A DNA stretch of 64,000 nucleotides from CAVVNP01 sp963800235. Its GTDB lineage: Bacteria > Actinomycetota > Acidimicrobiia > Acidimicrobiales > Iamiaceae. The stretch lies in contig CAWDAD010000001.1 in NCBI GenBank assembly GCA_963800235.1, positions 1,860,001-1,924,000 of the forward strand, given 5' to 3'. This document shows, one piece after another, positions 51,770 through 61,516 of this stretch. Positions within the stretch are counted from its first letter, which is position 1. Each line of letters begins with the position of its first letter. The notes beneath the pieces were generated by a model. It worked only from the letters and a program-made list of their open reading frames with translations, searched no databases and had not been told where the DNA came from. Position numbers and translations under genes: made by a program.

Positions 51770-51843
51770 TGGCGACGGTCGGGATCGAACCGACGACCTC
51801 TCGATTATGAGCCGAGCGCTCTCACCAGCTGAGCTACGTCGCC
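51770..51843 (-). tRNA. tRNA-Met (anticodon CAT, probably elongator)
   Basis: A 74-nt cloverleaf. The acceptor GGCGACG pairs with CGTCGCC, the anticodon loop is CTCATAA (CAT) in stem TCGG-type helices, and the T arm has GGTTCGATCCC. G1-C72 pairing and no GGG/CCC run next to the anticodon argue against initiator tRNA. A lysidine-modified tRNA-Ile2 is possible but less likely given similarity to elongator Met. Confidence 0.88.
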
Positions 51844-51859
51844 GTTCGGTGGTCGAACG

Positions 51860-51932
51860 AGCCCTCTGTGGGAATCGAACCCACGACCTTTTCCTTACCA
51901 TGGAAACGCTCTGCCGACTGAGCTAAGAGGGC
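51860..51932 (-). tRNA. tRNA-Thr (anticodon GGT)
   Basis: A 73-nt cloverleaf with acceptor GCCCTCT/AGAGGGC, anticodon stem TTTCC/GGAAA, loop ATGGTAA (GGT) and T arm GGTTCGATTCC. CCA is not encoded. First gene of the tRNA-Thr, tRNA-Met, tuf, rpmG run. Confidence 0.94.
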
Positions 51933-51968
51933 GGGCGGCCACCCGCGGGCGGGCTGGGCCGACGGACC

Positions 51969-51998
51969 ATCGTAGCGACCGCACCTCCCCGGGACGAA
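51969..51998 (-). promoter_or_regulatory. Possible promoter of tRNA-Thr/tRNA-Met/tuf
   Basis: Minus-strand TTCGTC (51993-51998) and TACGAT (51969-51974) with an 18-bp spacer, about 36 bp before the tRNA-Thr 5' end. The -35 is a weak match. Confidence 0.33.
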
Positions 51999-52068
51999 CG
52001 GGGACCTCGCCACATCGGCAACACCCCCTCCGATCTCAAGTCCCCGCTCGTCCTGCCGACCTTCTGGT

Positions 52069-53376
52069 GTGCGCTTTGAGCGGATGGTGATCGAGGCGGG
52101 CACCAACACCTTCTCGCTCGTCGCCCACCCACGGCTCACCGTCATCGCCGGCGTCGGTCCGGTGGAGCGCGACGCACTGATCGGCGAGTTGCTCGGCTCG
52201 CTCGGCAGCAGCCGGCCGGGGGTGCACGCCGAGGTCGTCGACGACCACGGCCGCCGGCTGGCCATCTTCCGGCCCCGCAACGGCCGCCACCTGGTGGTCG
52301 ACATCGACCAGGCCGTCGACGTGAGCGACGACTACCGCACCGCCGAGGGCCGGCTCGACCTGCTGGCGCACGAGCAGATCGACCACCGCACCTCGCGCCG
52401 CTTCCTCCGGCTCACCCGCTCCGACCTGGCCGCCAGCGCCCAGAGCGACGAGCTCGTCCGCCGCCTGGCCGGGTGCGACCAGACCGAGCTGTGGTCGGCG
52501 GCGGCCCGGGTCCGGGTCACCGACGACGTGCTCTCCCGCGCCGCGGAGGCCGCCGGATCCGCTCCGGAGGACGCCGAGGTGGTCGAGGAGGTCGAGCAGC
52601 GCCACCAGGCGGTGGAGGCGGCGATCGAGGTGAACCGCCGGGTCCGACGCTCGGCGTCGTTGGTGGCCGGCGCCACCTTCCTCGTCGGCATGGCCATCGC
52701 CCTCATGGCCGACTTCACCCAGGGCCTGCTGGTGCTGGCCATGGCCGGCATCTCCGTCGGCCTGGCCATCGTGTCGCAGGTCCGCCTCGACCGCAGCGAG
52801 GTCGAGGAGCAGTCGACCCTGCAGGCGGCCGGGGCCTCCTCGTACCTCGGGTTCCACCTGCAGCGCCTCGACGGCATGCTCACCGACGGCACCGGTCGCC
52901 GCCGGCTGATGGCGGCGGCCTCGGACCACCGTGAGGCCGCCAACCGCTGGGCCGAGCTGGCCGGAGACGTCAGCGTCGACTGGGCCCTCGAGCACCACGA
53001 CGAGATCGTGGCGGCAGCCAAGGTCGAGCGCGACGTGGCCGCCCTCGACGTCCGGGACCGGGCCAGCTCGATGGGACGCACCGCCGACCTCGCCCACGCC
53101 CTGGTCGGGCGCCTGACCCGGGCCGGGAGCCTCGGGCGGACCGGCGAGAGCTTCCCGCTCATCCTCGACGAGCCCTTCGCCGGGCTGGACCCCGAGGTGA
53201 AGGCGTCGCTGCTGGAGCTGGTCAGCCGGTCGGCCGGGTCGCCGCAGGTGCTGCTGCTCACCGAGGACGAGGACGTCGCCCAGTGGGCCCGGCTCGAGGC
53301 CATGTCCGGATCGCTCTCGGTCTTCGAGCCGATGCCCGAGAGCGAGGACCACGGCGACGAGCACCTCGCCGTCTGA
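52069..53376 (+). CDS. Membrane-anchored SMC/RecF/ABC-like ATPase-fold protein with degenerate Walker A
   Basis: A 435-residue protein of unknown function, start GTG 52069. The N-terminal lobe resembles the head of SMC/RecF-type ATPases, but the P-loop position reads 'TVIAGVGPVERDALIGELLG', without the GKS/T lysine. A helical region with an acidic coiled-coil stretch ('APEDAEVVEEVEQRHQAVEA') precedes two adjacent transmembrane segments ('SLVAGATFLVGMAIALMADF', 'LLVLAMAGISVGLAIVSQV') at about residues 195-235. The C-terminal lobe has a clean Walker B and D-loop, 'FPLILDEPFAGLDPEVKASL', and 'VLLLTEDEDVAQWA' after it. The ABC signature is not obvious. Transmembrane helices in place of the long SMC coiled coil suggest a membrane-tethered ATPase fold. 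It is divergent from tRNA-Thr and does not cl​early pair with a neighbour. Confidence 0.6.
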   Translation: MRFERMVIEAGTNTFSLVAHPRLTVIAGVGPVERDALIGELLGSLGSSRPGVHAEVVDDHGRRLAIFRPRNGRHLVVDIDQAVDVSDDYRTAEGRLDLLAHEQIDHRTSRRFLRLTRSDLAASAQSDELVRRLAGCDQTELWSAAARVRVTDDVLSRAAEAAGSAPEDAEVVEEVEQRHQAVEAAIEVNRRVRRSASLVAGATFLVGMAIALMADFTQGLLVLAMAGISVGLAIVSQVRLDRSEVEEQSTLQAAGASSYLGFHLQRLDGMLTDGTGRRRLMAAASDHREAANRWAELAGDVSVDWALEHHDEIVAAAKVERDVAALDVRDRASSMGRTADLAHALVGRLTRAGSLGRTGESFPLILDEPFAGLDPEVKASLLELVSRSAGSPQVLLLTEDEDVAQWARLEAMSGSLSVFEPMPESEDHGDEHLAV

Positions 53377-53457
53377 GGCGACCGACCCGTCCCCCCGCTG
53401 CCGGACGGCGGCTGCCGGCAGCCGGAGCGGACGACGGCCCCGGGTAGCGTCGCCGCC

Positions 53458-53973
53458 ATGGAGCTCCGGCTGGCCCGCGCGACAGACGCCGAGGCGATCC
53501 GGGCCATCTACAACCACCAGGTCACCACCTCGACCAACGTGTTCGACCTCGTGCCCCGCTCGCTCGAGGAGCAGGAGCGCTGGCTGGCCGACCGCTCCGG
53601 CGCCTACCCCTGCCTGGTGGCGGTCGACGCCCACGAGGGCGAACCGGCCGTGGTCGGCTTCGGGTCGCTGTCGCCCTACCGCAGCCGGCCCGCCTACTCG
53701 ACCACCGTGGAGGACTCGGTCTACGTCCACCCCGACCACCAGGGCGCCGGCGTGGGCAAGGCCATCCTCACCGAGCTGGTGTCGCTCGGCGCCAGCCACG
53801 GCTTCCACGCCCTCATCGGCCGGATCGTGGGCCACAACGAGGCGTCCATCGCCGTCCACCGGGCGGTCGGCTTCGAGCAGATCGGCGTCGAGCTCGAGGT
53901 GGGCCGGAAGTTCGGCTCCTGGCTCGACGTCGTGGTGATGCAGCGGCTGGTCCAGGCACCGGCCGGACCGTGA
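53458..53973 (+). CDS. GNAT-family N-acetyltransferase, phosphinothricin-acetyltransferase-like
   Basis: A 171-residue acetyl-CoA-dependent acetyltransferase. The opening 'LRLARATDAEAIRAIYNHQV' and 'TSTNVFDLVPRSLEEQERWL' match the PAT/YncA subgroup. The acetyl-CoA site is 'DSVYVHPDHQGAGVGKAIL' (Q/RxxGxG/A) and the C-terminal 'HRAVGFEQIGVELEVGRKFG' is typical. Substrates in this family include phosphinothricin-like amino acids and methionine derivatives; the natural one here is unknown. ATG 53458; the 3' end overlaps the GH1-like gene (GTGA). Confidence 0.85.
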   Translation: MELRLARATDAEAIRAIYNHQVTTSTNVFDLVPRSLEEQERWLADRSGAYPCLVAVDAHEGEPAVVGFGSLSPYRSRPAYSTTVEDSVYVHPDHQGAGVGKAILTELVSLGASHGFHALIGRIVGHNEASIAVHRAVGFEQIGVELEVGRKFGSWLDVVVMQRLVQAPAGP

Positions 53974-55172
53974 GCGAGCCCTTCTGGTGGGGGACGACCT
54001 CGGCGTCCACCTCGTGCGAGGGAGCGGCGCCGGCCAGCGACTGGGCAGCGTGGGAGCGCGATGGCCGGGTCCCGCCGTCGGGTGACGGGAACGGCTTCGC
54101 CGTCGAGCACGCTGCCGATCTGGCGCGCCTGGCCGGCGCCGGCCTGCCGCACCACCGGCTGACCCTGGAGTGGGCCCGCCTCGAGCCCGAGCCCGGTCGG
54201 CGCGACGGCGATGCCGTCGACCACTACCGCCGGGTGCTCACCGCCGCCCGCGACGCCGGCATCGCCCCGTGGGCGTGCCTCCACCACGTCAGCCTGCCCG
54301 GCTGGTTCAGCATCGACGAGCGGGGCTTCCCGGACGAGCGGAGCCGCGGCTACTACTGGCCCCGGCACGTCGACTTCGTCGCGGAGGCCTTCGGCGACCT
54401 GGTCGAGGGTTGGACGCCGGTCCACGACCCGTACGGCTACGCGGTGGGTGGGTTCCTGACCGGGGTGGCCCCGCCCGGGCGGCGCGAGCCCCGCCTCTTC
54501 GCCGAGGCGCTCGAGGCGACCCACCTGGCCGACCTCGACGCCGCCCGGCGACTGCGCCAGACGGGCCGGCCGGTGCTGGCGGTGCGCACCGTCTCGCCCC
54601 TCACCCCGGCCGACGCCACGCCCGAGGCGGAGGTGGTGACCGGGCGGATCGACCGGGCCATGTGGGGCTGCTGGATCGAGGCCCTCCGCGACGGCGTCCT
54701 GGCCGTCCCCGGCCGGGCGCCGATCGAGTCACCGGCGATGCAGGAGGCGATCGACCTGGTCGGGATCAGCTACTTCGGCGCCGCCGCCGTCGGGGCCGAC
54801 GGCCAGGTCGGGCCCTACCCGCCCGACGCCCGGGTCGGGGCGCTCGGGTACGCGCCGTGGAGCGAGGGGCTCGGGCTCGTCCTGCACCGCCTGGCCGAGG
54901 AGCTTCCCGGCCTCCCCCTGGTCGTCGCCGACCACGGGGTCGGCACCGACGACGACGGCTGGCGGGCCGAGGTGCTCCGCGACTCCCTGGCCCAGGTCGC
55001 CGGCGCCGTCGCCGACGGCATCGAGGTGCGCGGCTTCTTCCACCGCAGCGCGGTCGACGGCTACGAGTGGCAGCACGGCTTCGACGTCCCCTTCGGCCTC
55101 TGGGACCGCGACCGCACGCCCCGCACCGGCTCCCTCGACGTCCTCCGCACCGCCCGGCACGCACTGTCCTGA
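53970..55172 (+). CDS. Glycoside hydrolase family 1-like protein lacking both catalytic glutamates
   Basis: A 400-residue TIM-barrel protein resembling beta-glucosidases. 'FWWGTTSASTSCEGAAPASD' parallels the family's FLWG-ASAYQ-EG start; 'HHRLTLEWARLEPEPGRRDG' parallels the R-x-S-x-x-W-x-R segment; 'ACLHHVSLPGWF' parallels TLxHWDLP; and 'DGYEWQHGFDVPFGLW' parallels DNFEWxxGY. At the acid/base position NEP is replaced by HDP ('WTPVHDPYGYAVGGF'), and at the nucleophile TENG is replaced by ADHG ('LPLVVADHGVGTDDDG'). Both catalytic Glu are therefore Asp by alignment, so it may be inactive, altered, or a binding protein. GTG start overlaps the GNAT stop. Confidence 0.75.
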   Translation: MSEPFWWGTTSASTSCEGAAPASDWAAWERDGRVPPSGDGNGFAVEHAADLARLAGAGLPHHRLTLEWARLEPEPGRRDGDAVDHYRRVLTAARDAGIAPWACLHHVSLPGWFSIDERGFPDERSRGYYWPRHVDFVAEAFGDLVEGWTPVHDPYGYAVGGFLTGVAPPGRREPRLFAEALEATHLADLDAARRLRQTGRPVLAVRTVSPLTPADATPEAEVVTGRIDRAMWGCWIEALRDGVLAVPGRAPIESPAMQEAIDLVGISYFGAAAVGADGQVGPYPPDARVGALGYAPWSEGLGLVLHRLAEELPGLPLVVADHGVGTDDDGWRAEVLRDSLAQVAGAVADGIEVRGFFHRSAVDGYEWQHGFDVPFGLWDRDRTPRTGSLDVLRTARHALS

Positions 55173-55276
55173 GTCGCCGCGTCCGGCGATCCTGCGCGAG
55201 TCGGGGAGCAGGTCGCGCGACGACGCCCACCGATGGCGGAGCCGGCGCCGCCCGTCGGGCGGCGCCCGGCAACGCG

Positions 55277-55359
55277 TGGGCCGGGGAGGATTTGAACCTC
55301 CGAAGGACAATGCCGACGGGTTTACAGCCCGTTCCCTTTGGCCGCTCGGGCACCGACCC
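55277..55359 (-). tRNA. tRNA-Tyr (anticodon GTA)
   Basis: An 83-nt class II tRNA. Acceptor GGGTCGG pairs with CCGGCCC (with wobble), the anticodon loop is CTGTAAA with GTA, there is a long variable arm, and the T arm has GGTTCAAATCC. CCA is not encoded. It stands alone between + strand genes. Confidence 0.94.
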
Positions 55360-55419
55360 AGAGGGCGCCACCGTAGCGCCTCCCCGGTCCCCGACCGGAA
55401 GCCGGTACCGTGGCCGGCC

Positions 55420-55908
55420 ATGCCCAGCTTCGACGTGGTGTCCGAGGTCGACCTGCAGGAGGTCCGCAACGCGGTCGACCAGGCGGCCCGCGAGATCGGC
55501 AACCGGTACGACTTCAAGGGCACCGACAGCCAGATCGAGCTCGACGACCACCAGATCACCCTGCAGTCCTCGAGCGAGGACCGCCTCGACGCCCTGCGCA
55601 CGGTGCTGGAGGAGAAGCTGGTCCGCCGCAAGGTGTCGCTGAAGGCCCTCGACTACGGCAAGGTCGAGGAGTCCTCCGGCGCCCGGGCCCGCCAGGTGGC
55701 GACGCTCACCGCCGGCATCTCCTCGGACAAGGCCCGGGAGCTCAACAAGTTCATCAAGGGCCTCGGGCTGAAGGGCATCCAGTCGCAGGGCCAGGGCGAC
55801 CAGCTGCGGGTCACCGGCAAGAAGCGCGACGACCTGCAGGCGGTGATCCAGGAGCTCAAGGGCGGCGACTTCGGCGTGCCCCTGCAGTTCCAGAACTTCC
55901 GCGACTGA
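55420..55908 (+). CDS. YajQ-family cyclic-di-GMP/nucleotide-binding protein (DUF520)
   Basis: The 162-residue product has the defining 'MPSFDVVSEVDLQEVRNAVD' start, 'REIGNRYDFKGTDSQIELDD', 'ARQVATLTAGISSDKARELN' and 'LKGIQSQGQGDQLRVTGKKR', ending 'VPLQFQNFRD'. Members bind nucleic acids or cyclic-di-GMP; the cellular role in actinobacteria is unclear. ATG 55420 fits homology; the longer open frame upstream is the antisense of tRNA-Tyr. Confidence 0.93.
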   Translation: MPSFDVVSEVDLQEVRNAVDQAAREIGNRYDFKGTDSQIELDDHQITLQSSSEDRLDALRTVLEEKLVRRKVSLKALDYGKVEESSGARARQVATLTAGISSDKARELNKFIKGLGLKGIQSQGQGDQLRVTGKKRDDLQAVIQELKGGDFGVPLQFQNFRD

Positions 55909-56014
55909 CCATCGCGACGACCGTGGCGCCCGGCTCGGGCGCCGACGGCGCCGTGTCGAAGAGATCCGGGGCTGGTCGGCCGAAGGGCCGGACGACCGAC
56001 CAGTCCCCGGAGAT

Positions 56015-56863
56015 CTACTGCCAGTCGCCGCCGCGCAGGCGGGCGACCCGCTGCTCGGTCGGCGGGTGGCTCGACCAGAGGTTCTTGAACTGCATCCGCT
56101 GGCCGGAGAACGGGTTGACGATGTACGCCTGGGCGTGGGCCGGATCGACCCGGCTCGGCACCTGGCGGGCGCCGGCCTCGAGCTTCTCGAGGGCCCGGGC
56201 GAGCGGTTCGCCGGTGCCGAGCAGGCGGGCACCGCTGCGATCGGCCTCGTACTCACGGCTGCGGGTCAGGGCGAGCTGCAGCATCATGGCGGCCACCGGG
56301 GCCAGGACGAGCAGGGCGATCTGACCCAGGGCGCCGCCCTCGCGGTCGCGACCGCCGCCGCCGAACATGGCGCCCCACATGGCCATCCGGGCGAGGAAGG
56401 TGATGCCCATCGCCACCGCGGCGGCGACCGAGCCGATCAGGATGTCCCGGTTGTGGACGTGGCTGATCTCGTGGGCCAGCACGCCCTGCAGCTCGTCCCA
56501 GGTCAGGAGGTCGAGGATCCCCTGGTTGACGCAGACCGCGGCGTGCTCGGGGTTGCGCCCGGTGGCGAAGGCGTTGGGCTGGGGGTCGGGCGAGATGTAG
56601 AGCTGCGGCATCGGCATGTCGTTCCGGACGCACAGGTCGCGCACGATGGCGAAGTACTGCGGCATCTGCTGCTCGGTGACCGGCACCGCCCGGGCCGCCT
56701 TGATGGCGAGCTTGTCGCTGAACCAGTACGAGCCGCCGCAGAACAGGATGCCGAGGCCGAGCCCGATGGCCGCGCCGCCCGAACCGCCGAGGGCGCCGCC
56801 CGCCACGATCAACAGGCCGCCGATGGCCGCCAGCAGCACCACGGTCTTGAGGTTGTTCTTCAT
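56015..56863 (-). CDS. htpX: Membrane zinc metalloprotease HtpX
   Basis: M48-family endopeptidase of 282 residues that degrades misfolded membrane proteins. Two N-terminal hydrophobic segments ('VVLLAAIGGLLIVAGGALGG' and the next) precede the zinc motif HEISH in 'GVLAHEISHVHNRDILIG'. Further hydrophobic segments follow, then the third ligand region 'LTRSREYEADRSGARLLG'. The C-terminus 'SSHPPTEQRVARL' is typical. Frame intact. Confidence 0.95.
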   Translation of the reverse strand: MKNNLKTVVLLAAIGGLLIVAGGALGGSGGAAIGLGLGILFCGGSYWFSDKLAIKAARAVPVTEQQMPQYFAIVRDLCVRNDMPMPQLYISPDPQPNAFATGRNPEHAAVCVNQGILDLLTWDELQGVLAHEISHVHNRDILIGSVAAAVAMGITFLARMAMWGAMFGGGGRDREGGALGQIALLVLAPVAAMMLQLALTRSREYEADRSGARLLGTGEPLARALEKLEAGARQVPSRVDPAHAQAYIVNPFSGQRMQFKNLWSSHPPTEQRVARLRGGDWQ

Positions 56864-56969
56864 GGTCGTCTCCGTCGCCGCCCGGGTGGGCGGCTGCCCG
56901 GGCGACGGTACGGGAGCGAGGGAAAGCCCGGATAAGGAGGACCGGATCGTGGCGGGCGGGGTAACGCCC

Positions 56970-57458
56970 TCAGTCGTAGTACCCGGAGTGGATGTAGACG
57001 CAGGGGACGCCCTCGCTGCGGAACATGGCGACGTTGCGGCGGTCGTCCTCGAAGGCCAGTCGGAGGTCCAGCCCGTAGGCGCGCAGCTCGGTGACCGATC
57101 GTCGCTTGAACTCGCTCGACACGCCGTAGTCGCCGTAGTCGCGGATCATCAGCAGGTCCCACCGCAGCTCCCGGTTCCGGCCCAGCCACCCGAGGGTCTG
57201 GCGCTGGACCCGGATGGGCCGCGCGGTGAGGAGCACGATCCGCAGGTCCCGGTCGAGGCAGGCGGCGGTCCGGGCGACCTCGGCGATCAGGGGGTCGTCG
57301 CCGCACGCCTCGAAGAAGGCGTCCCAGTCGCGGTAGGGCCGCTGGAGCAGGTGCTGACGCCCGGCGGCATCGGACAGCACGCCGTCGAGGTCGAACACGA
57401 CGGCGGGCCCCGGCTCGACCGGACCGGCGCGCCAGTGCCAGTTGTCAGGGACGTCCAT
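56970..57458 (-). CDS. HAD-superfamily phosphatase-like protein
   Basis: A 162-residue HAD fold with motif I 'VVFDLDGVLSDAAGR' (D-x-D near residue 23), motif II 'RIVLLTARPIRVQRQTLGWL' and motif IV 'LAFEDDRRNVAMF'. Lys in 'SSEFKRRSVTEL' may serve as motif III. The layout resembles the phosphatase domain of polynucleotide-kinase 3'-phosphatase-like proteins, but no kinase domain is present. The substrate is unknown. It lies 11 bp downstream of acs on the same strand. Confidence 0.7.
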   Translation of the reverse strand: MDVPDNWHWRAGPVEPGPAVVFDLDGVLSDAAGRQHLLQRPYRDWDAFFEACGDDPLIAEVARTAACLDRDLRIVLLTARPIRVQRQTLGWLGRNRELRWDLLMIRDYGDYGVSSEFKRRSVTELRAYGLDLRLAFEDDRRNVAMFRSEGVPCVYIHSGYYD

Positions 57459-57469
57459 CGGCGGCGGGC

Positions 57470-59458
<1,989 letters not shown>

Positions 59459-59579
59459 CGACCTTCCTCTCCTCACGTCGCCGGTGGCATCGGTCACCCT
59501 ACCGACGAGACCCGCCGGCGTCGCTGGCTCCGAAGCGAGCCCGCCGACCTCGATCGACGCCCCGGGTACGGTCCCCCGG

Positions 59580-60332
59580 ATGGACCTCGGGTTGCAGGGA
59601 CGCCGGGCGCTCGTCACCGGCGCGTCGCAGGGCATCGGACGGGCGATCGCGGCCGGGTTGGCGACCGAGGGGGCGTCGGTCGCGGTCAGCTCCCGCTCGC
59701 GCGAGCGGATCGACGCCACCGCCGGCGAGATCGGCGCCGTCGGGCTCGTGTGGGACAGCGCCGACGTCGACGGCGCCCCCGGCCTGGTGGCGGGCGTGGA
59801 GCAGGCGCTGGAGGGCCCGCTCGACGTGCTGGTGTGCAACACCGGCGGCCCACCGGCTGGTCCCGACCCGCTCGGGTTCAGCGCCGAGCAGTGGGATGCC
59901 GCCCATCGCTCGCTCGTCCTGGCCCCGATGGCGCTTGCCGGGGCGGTGGTGCCGGGCATGCGGGAGCGCGGGTGGGGGCGGGTCCTCAACGTGGCCTCGA
60001 CCTCGGTGCGGGAGCCGATCGGGAACCTGATGCTGTCGAACGCCGAGCGGTCGGCGGTGGTGGCCGGTTGGAAGACGATCTCCCGTGCCGTGGCCGCCGA
60101 CGGGGTCACCGTCAACACCGTCCTCCCGGGGGCCATCCTCACCGACCGCCTGATCAGCCTGGCCGGCAGCGAGGAGGCCGCCCTCGACGCAGCCCGCGCC
60201 TCGGTGCCGGCCGGTCGGCCGGGACGGGTCGAGGAGTTCGCCGCCGTGGCGGTCTTCCTCTGCAGCGCGGCGGCGAGCTACGTCACCGGCGTCGCCCTCC
60301 CGATCGACGGCGGGCGGCTGCACGCCGTCTGA
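59580..60332 (+). CDS. Short-chain dehydrogenase/reductase, atypical (no YxxxK tyrosine)
   Basis: A 250-residue Rossmann-fold oxidoreductase. The cofactor motif is 'ALVTGASQGIGRAIAAGLAT', the next strand reaches 'LVCNTGGP' (in place of NNAG), and the catalytic-Ser region is 'GRVLNVASTSVREPIGNLML'. Where YxxxK is expected the sequence is 'SNAERSAVVAGWKTISRAVA': the Lys is present but no Tyr precedes it. The C-terminal 'SYVTGVALPIDGGRLHAV' is typical. A subgroup of FabG-like SDRs carries this SNxxR...K form, so substitution may be functional; substrate unknown. ATG 59580, divergent from acs. Confidence 0.8.
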   Translation: MDLGLQGRRALVTGASQGIGRAIAAGLATEGASVAVSSRSRERIDATAGEIGAVGLVWDSADVDGAPGLVAGVEQALEGPLDVLVCNTGGPPAGPDPLGFSAEQWDAAHRSLVLAPMALAGAVVPGMRERGWGRVLNVASTSVREPIGNLMLSNAERSAVVAGWKTISRAVAADGVTVNTVLPGAILTDRLISLAGSEEAALDAARASVPAGRPGRVEEFAAVAVFLCSAAASYVTGVALPIDGGRLHAV

Positions 60333-60369
60333 CCCGATCGGCGGCCGGCCCGCCAGGCGGTGGACCCGG

Positions 60370-61509
60370 TCAGACCACCCACTCCAGCACCCGGAAGCCG
60401 CCCAGCCCGGCGGGGTCGAGCAGCGCCTCGGCCTCGGACACACGGCTGCGGGCCCGGAGCGCGACCAGGTCCCCGACGGCCGCCCGTTCGGCCCAGGTCC
60501 GGCGCCCCTCGGCCACCAGCTCGTCGATGCCGTGGGCGTGCAGGAACTCGGCCTGGGAGCGGTCCAGGGTCGGGGCGGCGACGCGAGCGAGCTGGTCGAC
60601 GCAGACGTCGGCGGTGAGGTCCTGCCGTCCGAGCTGCTCGAGCGGAGCGCGCCCGCGCTGGTGGCCGGCGTAGGTGCGCAGCCAGTCGCGCCAGGGCCGC
60701 CCGGCCAGGGCGGCGGTACCGGCCGCGTAGTCGACGACGACGACGCGACCCCCGGCGCCGGCGACGTCGAGGGCCCGGCGCAGCCAGCCGGCGGCCTCGT
60801 CCTGCACCGGTATCCTCGCCCCTGGCGCAGCGGCCGGCGCCAGCCGCTCGGCCAGCTCGACCAGCAGGTCCGACGCCGGCACGAGCTGCTCGACCAGGGC
60901 GCCGCCCTCCAGCCGGACCAGGACCTCGTCCCACCCCACCTCGGCACGGGCGAGCAGTCGGAACGGCAGGTTGTCGAGGAGCTCGTTGGCCAGCACGACC
61001 ACCGGCGGCGGCGCCGCAGGCAGGTCCGACAGGGACACCACGATCGGTCCCAGGTTCCGCTCCGGACCCGGTTCGTCCACCTCCACCCCGTCCGGCGAGG
61101 TTGGTCCGAAGGCGAGGGCGGCGTCGACGACGTCGAGGTGCTCGCGCTGGCGGGCGCGGAGGGCGGCCGACCGCTCGACCAGCACGTAGCGCAGCGCCCC
61201 GCCGCAGGCCGGCGCGGCGGCCAGCACGGACTGGGCCAGCGCGCCGCGCCCGGCGCCGGCCTCGACCACCACGAAGGGGTCGGGAGCACCGGCCGCCGAC
61301 CACCACGAGTCGAGGGCTCGGGCCACCACCGCGCCGAACAGCGGACCGACCTCCGGGCCGGTCAGGAAGTCGCCGCGACGCCCGGCCTCGCCGCCGGCGG
61401 CGTAGAAGCCAAGCTCGGGGTGGTACAGCGCGGCCTCGACCACCTCGTCGAACGGCAGTGGCCCGCGTCGGCGGATCCGGGCCGCCAGCACCTCGGCGAC
61501 CCCCTCCAC
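60370..61509 (-). CDS. SAM-dependent methyltransferase, MidA/NDUFAF7-like family
   Basis: A 379-residue class I methyltransferase. The family signature 'GPLPFDEVVEAALYHPELGF' and 'GRRGDFLTGPEVGPLFGAVV' precedes the SAM motif 'VVVEAGAGRGALAQSVLAA'; then 'VVVLANELLDNLPFRLL' is the conserved NELLDxxP stretch. In mitochondria NDUFAF7 methylates an arginine of a complex I subunit. The gene follows nuoN by 7 bp, which supports a role in complex I assembly, although bacterial targets are unproven. Confidence 0.8.
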   Translation of the reverse strand: MEGVAEVLAARIRRRGPLPFDEVVEAALYHPELGFYAAGGEAGRRGDFLTGPEVGPLFGAVVARALDSWWSAAGAPDPFVVVEAGAGRGALAQSVLAAAPACGGALRYVLVERSAALRARQREHLDVVDAALAFGPTSPDGVEVDEPGPERNLGPIVVSLSDLPAAPPPVVVLANELLDNLPFRLLARAEVGWDEVLVRLEGGALVEQLVPASDLLVELAERLAPAAAPGARIPVQDEAAGWLRRALDVAGAGGRVVVVDYAAGTAALAGRPWRDWLRTYAGHQRGRAPLEQLGRQDLTADVCVDQLARVAAPTLDRSQAEFLHAHGIDELVAEGRRTWAERAAVGDLVALRARSRVSEAEALLDPAGLGGFRVLEWVV

Positions 61510-61516
61510 CGGGCCC

